Both the position numbers and the translations under genes were made by a program. Below the pieces are notes generated by a model. That model saw nothing but the letters and a program-made list of their open reading frames with translations. It did not search any database and was not told the DNA's origin. From Steinernema hermaphroditum (lineage: Eukaryota; Nematoda; Chromadorea; Rhabditida; Steinernematidae): a stretch of DNA of 64,000 bases. Positions 25,701 through 35,320 of the stretch are shown piece after piece. Location of the stretch: positions 11,688,092 through 11,752,091 of the forward strand of contig CM059623.1 of assembly GCA_030435675.1 (NCBI GenBank), in the 5' to 3' direction. Positions within the stretch are counted from its first letter, which is position 1. Each line of letters starts with the position of its first letter.

Positions 25701-26128
25701 ATTCGCGCCCTCTAGTTACTGAAAGCCAAGTAGACCTGCGGGCGGCAAGATTGGCGCTCATGCAAATGGCTGAAGTTGGCCAAAAAAAACTGTAAACACA
25801 CGAAATGCCTAGCGGCCTTTCGCACTTCACTGGGCATCTGGGAATCGGCAAATCTTCGGATACAGCAGCGAATCATCGTTTGCAGCACAGCGGACGCTTC
25901 TGAGCTCGAATCTGATGGTCCGTGGTCCGGGAGTTGCGTTCTCGCTGGTCCTCAGAGCGTCGGCGACCTTCAGGATGACTTCTCACACAGCTCGATTCCT
26001 GGCGTCGGACATCTTGTTGTCAGTGGTTAAAAACAGGATAAAAATAGGCCCAAAAATAAAAAACGCGTAAAAAAACGCAAGACCTACCATCTTCAGAGTC
26101 ATAGTGGAAGCAGAGTGATAGTATCTGT
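22701..26128. other. Gene-poor GC-rich region
   Basis: No recognisable protein. The longest minus-strand open frame is 22798-23328 (about 176 codons, basic) without known motifs. A 32-bp inverted repeat lies at 25581-25689. Probably degraded repeats or non-coding sequence. Confidence 0.4.
25581..25689. repeat. 32-bp inverted repeat (hairpin, 1 mismatch)
   Basis: Arms 25581-25612 and 25658-25689 begin CGCGTTTATTCTTTT and mirror each other around a 45-nt spacer. Possibly a tiny MITE; no target duplication was identified. Confidence 0.7.
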
Positions 26129-26303
26129 ACTGTCTGTGTGGCTCATTGCAAATGCGCTTTGTTTGTAAGCGGGCGGTGTCGGGTTCGGTTTCCCTCGGGC
26201 TCCTTATTTTGTGTGGGTGTTTTTCCCGTGCGCACGGAAAAACACACAGACAGGCACACAGACCAACGGATCCGTCGGTTCTGCGTTTATATATAGGGGA
26301 TAG
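26129..26303 (+). repeat. tRNA-derived SINE-like repeat
   Basis: The head CTGTCTGTGTGGCTCATTGC matches the tRNA-like start at 9543. A perfect 5-bp anticodon-type stem (CGCTT/AAGCG) follows, then a GGGTTCGG T-arm-like block. The tail contains CACACAGACAGGCACAC and TTTATATATAGGGG, recalling the tail at 36605-36650. No TSD established. Confidence 0.5.
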
Positions 26304-26371
26304 ACCAAAAATCAAATTTAAAGCGCAACGTACCAATGGGAAATCCTTGTTGATCCTTCCGGGGCGTCTCC

Positions 26372-27031
26372 TCACTGACGCGGGGCCATGCCTGCTTGAG
26401 GGCAGTTCCTGGAGATGTGGCCATAGCTCTTGCAGGAGAAGCACAGTTGTTGCCGCTGGATCGGCGCTGGAGTTCGTCCAGGGAAGCCAGGATTCGGGAA
26501 ACCGAAAAGATGCGCTTGTTGCTGAGCGAGCTGCTGATGCAGCAGTTGGTGCTGCTGACTTGCGACGATGTCCCAAGGATTGACTGCGACGGTAGGACGG
26601 GAATAGCTACCGCCGCCGCTCCGAAAGGGCCAGGCCCGCTTACGCTCCGCGGGGACACGCTGCTTTTGCGATGACGATGGCGTCGTGGCTTCTACTTTGG
26701 CGAACTCTTGAAGCGCTTCTTGTACGCACTGCGCGAATGACAGGTCCGGCTTGGCGTCCCGGTGGTTGTCAAAAAAGCCAAAGAACTCAGGCTTGGTGTC
26801 GCCCTTTTTGAGAAGCAGATTCCTTGCTTTCAACATCTCCACAGCTTCGTCTATCGCATCATTCTCGCCTCGTTCCAGGAGAGCGATGACTTCCTCGTTG
26901 AACTTCGTTTGCACCTCTAAGCGAGAAGATTTGAGCGGTTTGGACGCGCCCTTTTTGAGCAAGTCGTTCACTCGCTGGTTGTTTGCAATGACCAGTTGCT
27001 TTATTTCTTCGAGCTTGTCGGACTCGGACAT
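26372..27031 (-). CDS. CCHC zinc-knuckle (Gag-like) protein
   Basis: ORF of 219 residues from MSESDKLEEIKQLV to a stop at 26372. It is hydrophilic and helical in the first ~120 residues, Ser/Gln/Pro-rich in the middle, and ends with CFSCKSYGHISRNC, an exact C-x2-C-x4-H-x4-C knuckle. The ATG directly follows TTTTTCTAG, with a GTACGT donor about 60 nt further upstream, so a 5' exon may exist. Nucleic-acid binding is inferred. It could be an orphan retroelement Gag or a domesticated derivative; it is separated from the DIRS element by idhb-1 exons and does not belong to that insertion. Confidence 0.6.
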   Translation of the reverse strand: MSESDKLEEIKQLVIANNQRVNDLLKKGASKPLKSSRLEVQTKFNEEVIALLERGENDAIDEAVEMLKARNLLLKKGDTKPEFFGFFDNHRDAKPDLSFAQCVQEALQEFAKVEATTPSSSQKQRVPAERKRAWPFRSGGGSYSRPTVAVNPWDIVASQQHQLLHQQLAQQQAHLFGFPNPGFPGRTPAPIQRQQLCFSCKSYGHISRNCPQAGMAPRQ

Positions 27032-27267
27032 CTAGAAAAATGTACCTGAGGCAACAGGTGGAACAGACAGACACGTACCTTGAACCGTGCTTTGATTCTC
27101 CAAGCAGCCAACGACTTTTTCCTTCAAAAAAAGGAGAGAGATGCTCTGAAAATAACCAACTAATAAATTTTAGGATAAAGACTGTAATCTCTCGATATGC
27201 GCCGCGCAAAGAAAACGAAGCCGAGGCTGCGAGATAAACAAGATATCAAATCTCTTTCGGTACAACT

Positions 27268-27377
27268 CCAGTATCGAGGACTGAGTGGGCTTCCACGGAA
27301 ACTTTAACGCCAGTATCGGGGACTGGCTCAACTCGCACACCAGGCGAAAGATTTTTCCAACCAGTATCGAGGACTGT
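27268..27377. repeat. Three copies of CCAGTATCGRGGACTG
   Basis: Near-identical 16-mers occur around 27270, 27311 and 27361, spaced about 40-50 nt, upstream of the zinc-knuckle ORF. Each is bounded by CAGT and ACTG in mirror image. Role unknown. Confidence 0.6.
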
Positions 27378-27556
27378 TACCAAGCAAATCAATGACCGAC
27401 AACCAACTATATACTCTAATTCAGCCACAACTTCCGAAACGTCCCAAAGAACAATATAAGTAAGCAAGATTTAACCAATTCAAGATCTCCAAACAAAAAC
27501 TTCAAATGACCGTTGAACAGACAAGAACAGAAGCAGAACAGAAGCATGTTCATGGT

Positions 27557-30500
27557 TTAGATTCGGAAGTTCTCAATGATAGCGTCAGTAAATTCACTGG
27601 TGGAGGCATATCCTCCAAGATCGCGTGTCTTCACTTTTCCATCCTTGATAACCTTCTCGACGGCTAAGCGGAGACCGCGACCGTACTCATCAAGGTGCAG
27701 GTGATTAAGCATGTTGGAGGCAGAAAGAATCATAGCAGTGGGATTCGCAATTTGGCTAAACGAGAGCGGTGAGGACAGTTTCACTGCCTTATAGCCTACC
27801 GTCCAATGGCCTCCTGGAAAGAGTGTCGCGATCCGGGCTCGAAGATGACATAGTCGGAGCCGACGGACTGACCAGAAACGACGCCAGCACCTCCGATCAA
27901 ACCAGCAGCGAGGTTATCAATGATGTTGCCGTAAAGGTTGGGCATGACCATCACGTCGAACTGCTCAGGACGGGATACAAGTTGCATGCAGGTATTGTCG
28001 ATAATCATTGACTCGAATTCGATTTTCGGATAGAGCTTCGCCATTTCTTGGCACACCTTGAGGAAGAGACCGTCTCCTAGCTTTATGATATTCGCCTTGT
28101 GCACGGCAGTAACCTAGAAAACAGTTCGTGTGACCATCAGTTTTAGTGAGCAGCGTCCACCTTTCTGCGATTGTGCTTCGTAGCATAGTCGAAAGCAAAC
28201 TTCGCGATACGTTCAATCTTGGCACGGGTGGAAATCTTCAGGCACTCAATGAGTAGATTATGCTAGATTTATTGACGGATAATCTAGCTTTTAGTACAGT
28301 GCAAACATATTTACAACAGCATTTGCGACAACCTATCAGAGGGACCCGATTTTTCAACATCAGGAAAAAACCTTTGGAGGACAGAACTGAACGTGAGACT
28401 TTTGCTAAAGCCGCTCGGTCCTCACGCGAGAACTTGAATTTGGGATAGCGTGGGGTATGCTCCGCGCCGAGCGCCTTCCTCTCCGATTTTGAGATAAGCG
28501 TAAAGTTTGAAGTAAAGAACCACATGTAGAACGTGTCCTGAATCTGTCCAACCATCGACTAGTGATTTGACCGAAAATATATGATTCAATGTCCCTGACA
28601 GGAACAATAACAACAACAAATAAGCATAGGGGCCTCGAAAGGCCAACAACGAACAATCTGACGAAGTAAATGACCTTTACTTCTTTCCACGGCGTGCATA
28701 AACGCCTCCGGCTGTCTTCTTGCCTGGACGAGCGCGACGATCAACTTCTCGGTTGCGCTCATTTGAACGACCACGACCTGGAGAGTGATTTCTGTATCTA
28801 AAAGAAGTATTTTGAGGAAAGGACTAGTATTTTTTTTTTTTTAAAAAGGAAGATAAGTTGCTCTTGGGTCAGTGGCCAGGGTGGGAGTGTAAATATGTTT
28901 GCACTGTACTAAAAGCTAGATTATCCGTCAATAAATCTAGCATAATCTACTCATTTTAGTACAGTGCTCACATATTTACAACAGCATCGTTTAAAGCCTG
29001 AGCAACATTTACCCCAAAACCGCGTTTTGCAGGGTATCTTCCTGATCTCTATGATAAAAGCGCTCGAATGTAGACGAGCTCGCCCAATTAGCTGCCTTCA
29101 AGATTTGCTGAGCAGAAACACCTGCTAATGCAGCACGAGACGTGCTCGCGCTACGAGTCGAATGAGCCGAGAACTGCTCACTGACTCCAGCGTTTCGTAG
29201 TACTTCTTTCAACCAACGTGCGACGGTTACTGAAGACACAGAACCGTGAGGCTTGCGCCAAGACACCAACAGCGCGAAACAACCTGGATCACGCAAATCC
29301 TTAGTCATCGCTAGGTAAGCCTCCATATTTCTAATGGGACACAAGCGCTTTGAGCCTGTGTATCGCGCATAACAAGCTTCGTGCTCGGGACCCTGGCGCC
29401 TGTTCTTTGTCTTTGACAAAGAAACAATCCACTTGTTAGACGCCCTTTTGCAACGATCCATAGATAGAGCCGCTAGTTCGCTTACGCGCTTCGGAGAACA
29501 CAATGCGAGAAGCATCGCCAACTTTAAAGTCTGATTCTTCAAAGAAGAGCAATCCATGTCCTCCAAATACGCGACTACGGGCGCGACGTCCCAAATATAG
29601 TCATATTTTGGCTTACTGGGTTTTTGCCGGAAAAACCCTTTCATGGCTCGACGAACTAGCTCACGATTGATGAGCTTGTCACATTCCGCTGCCTCCAGAA
29701 AACTTAAAACGGCGGATTTATTCAGCGCGACTGTATTGTAAAGCGCTCCTTGCGATAGCATATTCGTTAAATAATTAATAAGCATCTGAGAAGTTATCGC
29801 TCTCAGATTTAACGATTCACGCTCACACCAGTCAAAAAATCTTTTAACTGATGAATCGTATTGGCCTCTAGTGGACGGCGCCCAAGAGTCAAGTAGCGCT
29901 TTCGCTGCTCCTTCGGAAAACCCAACAGCCCTCCAGACATGCGATAAATCCTCCATAGAACGAGGCGGAAGTCGGTCCGGTAGCTCAGAGGGTGATCCTC
30001 TCCCGCCGCGTTCACTAAAAAACGACTAGTTTTTGGGAGAATTATAGGCGGATAGTGAGTATAACGCAGAAGGATAGGCCAGTAAAACTGAGACGGCCAA
30101 AAGGGCGTTATGAGCAGCAAAGGCGAGCCATCCTGCTGGGCCTTGCGCAAGACTCTCCCGATAAGGCAAAACGGTGGGAAGGCATAAGCTAACCCGTAAT
30201 TCCAACTATGGGCGAAAGCATCAACAGCTTCAGCATACGGATCGGGGCGGTAACTGATAAAGCGTTCACATTGGCGAGATAGACGCGTGGCAAACAAGTC
30301 GATCGCCGGAAATCCGCAACATTCAAAGATCACTCTTGTGATCCTTTTGTCAAGTGTCCAATCATCTTTGTCAAGAAAAACTCGTGATTCACGGTCTGCC
30401 ACAACATTCTCCACTCCAGGGATGTGCGCAGCACAGAGAAAGATATTTCTTCCTCGAGCCCAATTCCAAATTGAACGCGAAAGCTCAAGAAGCGACCCGC

Positions 30501-33500
30501 TCCTGGTTCCTCCGAACCGGTTAATATAAGCGATAGCTACTGCGCTGTCCGATTCGATGAGCACTGTAATGTTAGAAGACGCGCTTGCAAAAATCTTCAA
30601 ACCGAAGAGAATTGCCTTCAACTCAAGGATGTTTATATGCAAACGACTCTCCTCGATGGACCAACGGCCACCAGTGGATATGAGACCGCAAACAGCTCCC
30701 CAACCTCTTGTTGACGCGTCAGTCTGAATTTTGAGGGAAACTGGAGCCTCCAGAAGTTTGCGAGTGCGCTCGCTTCTAACATTATCGTACCACCAACGCA
30801 CATCAGCCAGCTCGTCCTCCGTCAGAGAACAAGGTGCATCATAATCTATTGAAGAGCCGCGTTTGTTAGCTTTGCGATGCAACGAACGCTGTAAGCGGCG
30901 AGCCATTAACTTAGAAAAGTAGCAGGCAACATTGCATGCTGAGAGACGGCCTAAAAATTCAGCCAGGTCTCGTAAACTGCATGTGGCGTGCATCAAACGC
31001 CAGGCTTTTTCTCTTATCTTCTGAATCTTAGCATCCGGAATAGTTAGAGTCATCGCACTTGCATTCACAATAAAACCAAGGAACTCCAAAGTGCGCGATG
31101 GAGTCTGTGAAGACTTCTCCTCATTAATGATTAAGCCGAGATGGGCAAAAACAGAGCGCACCACCTTCAGGTCTTGCACAAGACCCTTCTTTGACTCGTT
31201 AAGGAACAACCAGTCATCCAAATAAACAATTAGACGTAGTCCTAATTGTCGCAGGTGCGTGGCAACCACACGCATCACCTTAGAATAAACATAAGGCGCG
31301 GAAGATAGTCCAAAAGGCAATGCTCGGAACTGGTAAGTGCTGCCGTTGAACTTAAAACAGAGCCACTTGCGGTCGCTAGCAGCGATTGGAACCCCAAAGT
31401 AGGCGTCCTTCATGTCCAATTTGGCTAACCAGTCATCGGGTAGCAATAACGAACGCAGCATGGAGATGGATTCCATCTTGAAATGTCTAGCTCGAATGAA
31501 CTTATTCAACGGCCTGAGGTTGATCACCGGCCTATTGCCACCATCTTTCTTAGGCACCAAGAAAACATTGGAGAACCACAGGTTTGCTCCATCTTTGACT
31601 TTCACAATGGCGCGCTTATCTAGCAAACTAGCGATCTCGTCCAGAATGGCGTTCTGCTGACACAGCGAGAACTTCCTAGCGTTTGAAACATGCACAGACC
31701 TCGACGGCGAGAGACTGCGAGAGAATTCGAGCTTATAGCCCTGAATAGTGCTCAAAATCCATTTATCGCTGGTGAGCTGAGCCCAGTTCTGGACGAAATC
31801 AGCTAGCCTGCCGGCCTGACAAGCCGACTTAATGGCTACGAACGAGGGTCGTTTCGAGGACGGCGAAGAGTCGTACACTTGATCCAGTAAAGAATCATAC
31901 CTCGATCGGAACGATTGCGAGTAGCGGGATGACTGAGCGCGAGAGGGTCGACTGCCTTCGCGTGAACGTTTCTCCAGCTTGCGAATGACCTGGCCGAAGT
32001 CAGAATCACCGGCCTTTTCCCGTGCTTCCTTGAGCAACGCCGAACCGAACAAGGGGACTCCCATCTCCCCTGCCGAAGTGCTCATTGACTCCTCTACGGC
32101 GAGCGGGGCCACCTTCAAGTTTGGCATAACCAGCTGGGGATCCTTGCGAGTTGCGGAAGCAATCGCGGCCATTCGACGAGCCGCTGTCGCCTCTTGGATG
32201 CCCCAAGACGCGATCTTACTAATCCAGTCCAAATAAGGGGTGATCTTCGACAAGCTTGCCCCCTTCTCAATACCTGCACTTGCAATGGCAGCCTGGTTAG
32301 CGATCGCCATAAAAAGTCGATGATTATCGACAAGAGCCTTCACTGGAACCACCGCAGATTGATTAGTGTTGGAAGAAGCGAGTGCGGTATCAACGAACGG
32401 CGCGACGGCCGCCAGGTGCTGCACACGGGGAAGCTGATCCAGCAGCTCCTGTCGTTGCTTGCGCGAGACATGCTCCCCTCTCACGGACTTCAGGAATTGG
32501 TCCAACTGGCGGGACTTCAGAACAACCCCTTGATCTGCAGTACGTACTTCAATCTTCGGAGCATCTGGGATATCCGGTGACGAAGACTTGCCATTACGAT
32601 TCGATGGCGTCCTTGAAGCTCGCTCGCGCGAGCGCTGGCGTTCTTCTTTTGTTTCGGAATGCGACGATTCCGAACGAAAACGTGGAGATTTTGAGGACAT
32701 GGAGCGATACGACGATCCTCCATCCTCGGGGAACGAACCTGAAGAGTCGCGACGACGGCGCCTCAAATGGCCTCTCTCATGCAGTGGTGACCGGCGACGG
32801 GAGTAGTGACTTCGGCTAGACGACACGGCTGACGGAGAACGGCGAACTGATCGGGCAGGCGACGAGCTCACTGAGCGACGAATACGGACCGGAGAAGCAC
32901 GATGAGAGACACGAGGCGACTCACCCCGGTTACGACTACCAGGGGAACGCGACAAACGGTTCGCGGAAACTCTGACGCGCGAATCCTTTTCGACGGGACG
33001 GTCAGGCGTACCGCCCGCACGCGCGCCAGAACCATTAGTAGCGGAAGGAGAACCCATTTCCGCTTTCCTGCAACAGAAATACGTCGGTCAATCACAGAGA
33101 TGTCCCTCGATGACGATTATCGAAAAAATCGGAGAGGAAGGCGCTCGGCGCGGAGCATACCCCACGCTATCCCAAATTCAAGTTCTCGCGTGAGGACCGA
33201 GCGGCTTTAGCAAAAGTCTCACGTTCAGTTCTGTCCTCCAAAGGTTTTTTCCTGATGTTGAAAAATCGGGTCCCTCTGATAGGTTGTCGCAAATGCTGTT
33301 GTAAATATGTGAGCACTGTACTAAAATGACCCCGGGAACTAATTCGTGTTCCAAGCTGGAATACTCTCCCTCTGTCTGCTCACGAACAATAACAAAATCA
33401 AGTTCCTTGCCGTGGCGAGTCTTGATTCCATCGAAACTCTGAAAGAGTGCATTAGATCAATAACGAGTATCGCACAACTCACCTTGATGTGGACAACATT

Positions 33501-34025
33501 GGCGAAGAGATCTAGTCGACGCCTCAGCTGCATGTTCATGCCGTGCAGTTCGCTGCTGTGTGGGCCATGGATAGCCTCCTGGATGACACCCTTCAGGGCG
33601 ACGTGGTTGTTGCGCGTGATGGATTCAATCGCGTCTTGGATCGTCGCCGACCGGGTATAGTGCACCTCGGAAAGGAAGACCTCCTCGAACTCGATGGGGA
33701 TGCCGGTGTTCTTGACGATGTCTTGCACTGAGTAGATCAGTTCTGGTCCGACACCGTCACCGGGGATCATCGTTACCTAAATGGAAAAACGTGTTAGAAT
33801 GTGGACGATTGTTAAGGAAATCGGTACTGTACGGATTTTGGGGGACTTTAAGCTGAACTTGCCTTAAGTTTTTGGCTGGCATCGGGTACAGGAGACGTCT
33901 AAAAATACGGATCATGAGAGATGCTTCAAAAAGCAAGTACTTACGGCAGAAACCGCCAATCCACGGACGGCTTGCTTGCCGGAAGCCACACGTGCAAACG
34001 ACGAAACGATTCGATTCCCGATCAT
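27557..34025 (-). CDS. idhb-1: NAD-dependent isocitrate dehydrogenase beta subunit, coding exon split by a DIRS element
   Basis: Mitochondrial TCA-cycle subunit. Exons: 34025-33945 (targeting peptide [16 protein letters not shown]), 33898-33863, 33776-33483 ([11 protein letters not shown]), 33438 to the insertion near 33327, then after the element 28254-28161, 28113-27800 and 27755-27557. The fourth exon reads [12 protein letters not shown] up to the element and resumes with [21 protein letters not shown] beyond it, exactly as in IDH3B, so the insertion lies within a coding exon and restores a continuous frame if removed. [17 protein letters not shown] and [16 protein letters not shown] follow. 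The intron after exon 2 starts AAG|GCAAGT (GC-AG type). With the insertion the allele is probably null unless spliced out. ATG preceded by CGTTACAG. Confidence 0.93.
28289..28490. repeat. DIRS inverted terminal repeat (3' side of element)
   Basis: From TTTTAGTACAGTGC to CTCTCCGATTTT, reverse complement of 33125-33326 with only a few changes. Positions 28255-28288 add an outer extension absent from the other end, as in DIRS-1. Confidence 0.9.
28682..28799 (-). other. Trapped host-like 3' exon inside the DIRS element
   Basis: On the minus strand a TTCTTTTAG acceptor is followed by an open frame ([19 protein letters not shown] through [14 protein letters not shown]) and a TAA. It lies between the internal complementary region and the terminal repeat, where DIRS-1 has no extra DNA. 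It reads like the basic C-terminal exon of a cellular protein that I cannot identify. Capture of flanking host sequence is inference. Confidence 0.4.
28884..28990. repeat. DIRS internal complementary region (ICR)
   Basis: The first ~60 nt are the reverse complement of the 28.25-kb outer terminus (through AATCTACTCAT); the rest (TTTTAGTACAGTGCTCACAT) equals the outer end at 33326 read on the minus strand. It is thus a copy of the joined ends, the template proposed for making circular DIRS DNA. Confidence 0.9.
29009..29956 (-). CDS. DIRS tyrosine recombinase
   Basis: ORF of 315 residues from [20 protein letters not shown]. The N-terminal core-binding region contains [17 protein letters not shown]. 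Catalytic signatures are Arg in [12 protein letters not shown] (about residue 157), HSTRSAS (about 265; H-x2-R), the Trp in [14 protein letters not shown] and its Tyr nucleophile. This enzyme would integrate the circular cDNA, explaining the lack of an integrase. Its start overlaps the end of the upstream RT ORF by about 148 nt in another frame, a usual DIRS layout. No internal stops; it looks functional. Confidence 0.92.
   Translation of the reverse strand: MEDLSHVWRAVGFSEGAAKALLDSWAPSTRGQYDSSVKRFFDWCERESLNLRAITSQMLINYLTNMLSQGALYNTVALNKSAVLSFLEAAECDKLINRELVRRAMKGFFRQKPSKPKYDYIWDVAPVVAYLEDMDCSSLKNQTLKLAMLLALCSPKRVSELAALSMDRCKRASNKWIVSLSKTKNRRQGPEHEACYARYTGSKRLCPIRNMEAYLAMTKDLRDPGCFALLVSWRKPHGSVSSVTVARWLKEVLRNAGVSEQFSAHSTRSASTSRAALAGVSAQQILKAANWASSSTFERFYHRDQEDTLQNAVLG
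29809..33057 (-). CDS. DIRS Gag-like / reverse transcriptase / RNase H / methyltransferase-like polyprotein
   Basis: Single ORF of 1082 residues. Residues 1-170 are Arg/Ser-rich; about 170-450 form a helical, Gag-like part with conserved [15 protein letters not shown]. The reverse transcriptase (about 480-700) has [47 protein letters not shown] and the catalytic YLDDW near residue 614. RNase H (about 775-920) carries [30 protein letters not shown] and [16 protein letters not shown]. The final region ([41 protein letters not shown]) matches the DAM-like methyltransferase segment of DIRS elements. No frame breaks, so the copy may be active. Confidence 0.92.
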   Translation of the reverse strand: MGSPSATNGSGARAGGTPDRPVEKDSRVRVSANRLSRSPGSRNRGESPRVSHRASPVRIRRSVSSSPARSVRRSPSAVSSSRSHYSRRRSPLHERGHLRRRRRDSSGSFPEDGGSSYRSMSSKSPRFRSESSHSETKEERQRSRERASRTPSNRNGKSSSPDIPDAPKIEVRTADQGVVLKSRQLDQFLKSVRGEHVSRKQRQELLDQLPRVQHLAAVAPFVDTALASSNTNQSAVVPVKALVDNHRLFMAIANQAAIASAGIEKGASLSKITPYLDWISKIASWGIQEATAARRMAAIASATRKDPQLVMPNLKVAPLAVEESMSTSAGEMGVPLFGSALLKEAREKAGDSDFGQVIRKLEKRSREGSRPSRAQSSRYSQSFRSRYDSLLDQVYDSSPSSKRPSFVAIKSACQAGRLADFVQNWAQLTSDKWILSTIQGYKLEFSRSLSPSRSVHVSNARKFSLCQQNAILDEIASLLDKRAIVKVKDGANLWFSNVFLVPKKDGGNRPVINLRPLNKFIRARHFKMESISMLRSLLLPDDWLAKLDMKDAYFGVPIAASDRKWLCFKFNGSTYQFRALPFGLSSAPYVYSKVMRVVATHLRQLGLRLIVYLDDWLFLNESKKGLVQDLKVVRSVFAHLGLIINEEKSSQTPSRTLEFLGFIVNASAMTLTIPDAKIQKIREKAWRLMHATCSLRDLAEFLGRLSACNVACYFSKLMARRLQRSLHRKANKRGSSIDYDAPCSLTEDELADVRWWYDNVRSERTRKLLEAPVSLKIQTDASTRGWGAVCGLISTGGRWSIEESRLHINILELKAILFGLKIFASASSNITVLIESDSAVAIAYINRFGGTRSGSLLELSRSIWNWARGRNIFLCAAHIPGVENVVADRESRVFLDKDDWTLDKRITRVIFECCGFPAIDLFATRLSRQCERFISYRPDPYAEAVDAFAHSWNYGLAYAFPPFCLIGRVLRKAQQDGSPLLLITPFWPSQFYWPILLRYTHYPPIILPKTSRFLVNAAGEDHPLSYRTDFRLVLWRIYRMSGGLLGFPKEQRKRYLTLGRRPLEANTIHQLKDFLTGVSVNR
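33125..33326. repeat. DIRS inverted terminal repeat (5' side of element)
   Basis: Mirror image of 28289-28490. It probably holds the element promoter, as it precedes the Gag-RT ORF start at 33057. Confidence 0.9.
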
Positions 34026-34351
34026 GTCACCTGTAACGAGAGTTTAGTTTGGGCTGCAAACAAAAAACGCGAATCTGGCACTTGAATCGATCGCAAATCG
34101 CTGTGATCGGCACTGCAAACGATTCCAATCAACGACACACCGCGCTGCCGATCGTTTCGAGTAGGAATTGCAGGCAAAAGACGTGAACGAAACCCATTTG
34201 CGAAAATCGTGCGCTAGCAGACAACGCGCGCATGGCTCACGAAAACGGAAAACAAAAGAAGAAAGACACTTCGTGGTGGGACCATCCGTAAAGTTCAGAC
34301 GCGCGTTTTGAGGACGGACAGAGCACCATTGCCTTGGCTTCATTTAGTACT

Positions 34352-35280
34352 GACTAGATTGTCCCACGGAGATTTAACCTCTTTTCAAAGTTATTTTAAT
34401 AATTTAGACACATTTGCAAAGTTTTATATTTTTTGAATTGGGGAATAACTTGTTTTTAAAAGGATTTTACTATTCAGATTAAACGATTCAGATTCTTTAG
34501 AGGGAGTTGGAATTAAATACAGATTTTATCTGTTAAATAGGTGCCTTCAGAGCAGCTCATTTCTCCTATATGTCTTCATATTAACGGTTTGTTATATTTA
34601 GAGTTCTCATAGGATCTTCACCAAGGCAGATTCTGGAAGTCTCTGACTCTCATAGGGTCTTCATGGAGGCAGTCTTCCTATCTTTGGAGTCGCGCGGGGT
34701 TTTGTTTTCATTGAGACCTTCAAAGAAGTCAGCTTTCTCCTCTCACTCTCATAGGGTCTTCAGAGAAGCTGACTTCTTTAGCTGAATTCACAGGAAGTTC
34801 TGTGGCTCTCATAGAGTCTTAACGGAGGCATTCTTCCTATGTTTTGGAGTCGTGCGGGGGTTTGTTTTCATTGAGACCTTCAAAGAAGTCAGCTTTCTCC
34901 TCTCACTCTCATAGGGTCTTCAGAGAAGCTGACTTCTTTAGCTGAATTCACAGGAAGTTCTGTGGCTCTCATATGGTCTTAACGGAGGCATTCTTCCTAT
35001 CTTTGGAGTCGCGCGGGGTCTTGTTTTCATTGATACCTTCAAAGAAGTCAGCTTTCTCCTCTCACTCTCATAGGGTCTTCAGCAAGGCAGATTCTGGAAG
35101 TCCCTGACACTCATAAGATCTTCATGGAGGCATTCTTCCTATCTTTGGAGTCGCGCGGGGTCTTGTTTTCATTGAGACCTTCAAAGAAGTCAGCTTTCTC
35201 CTCTCACTCTCATAGGGTCTTCACGGAGACAGATTCTTCGGATGAAGTCGCACATATTTTTTTAAAATTGAAGTTTCGAT
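34352..35280. repeat. Repeat block C, copy 1
   Basis: Starts GACTAGATTGTCCCACGGAG and matches 36651-37640 in direct orientation at an offset of about 2,299 bp. Inside are 3-4 imperfect ~150-bp units with TTTGGAGTCGCGCGGGG and CTCTCATAGGGTCTTC. No coding potential. Confidence 0.85.
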
Positions 35281-35320
35281 GAGCTAACATCTTTTTATGT
35301 GGAAGTCGGGCGTGCTTTCC

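Larger units (their letters stand above)
28255..33326 (-). mobile_element. DIRS1-type tyrosine-recombinase retrotransposon
   Basis: About 5.07 kb, transcribed on the minus strand, lying in an idhb-1 coding exon. It has inverted terminal repeats (33125-33326 and 28289-28490, 202 bp), an extra ~35-nt outer extension on the 28.25-kb end, and an internal complementary region (28884-28990) equal to the two outer termini joined. Gag-like/RT/RNase H and tyrosine recombinase ORFs are both open. There is no ordinary target duplication; both junctions share AATGA with the target. This is the diagnostic DIRS1 architecture. Confidence 0.93.

Noticed and set aside
27557..34025. DIRS element as a spliced intron of idhb-1
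   Set aside because: The junctions give no consensus donor at the element start (TCATTTTAG) and the end has no AG before TGAGTGCC; splicing cannot be excluded but is not supported by sequence.
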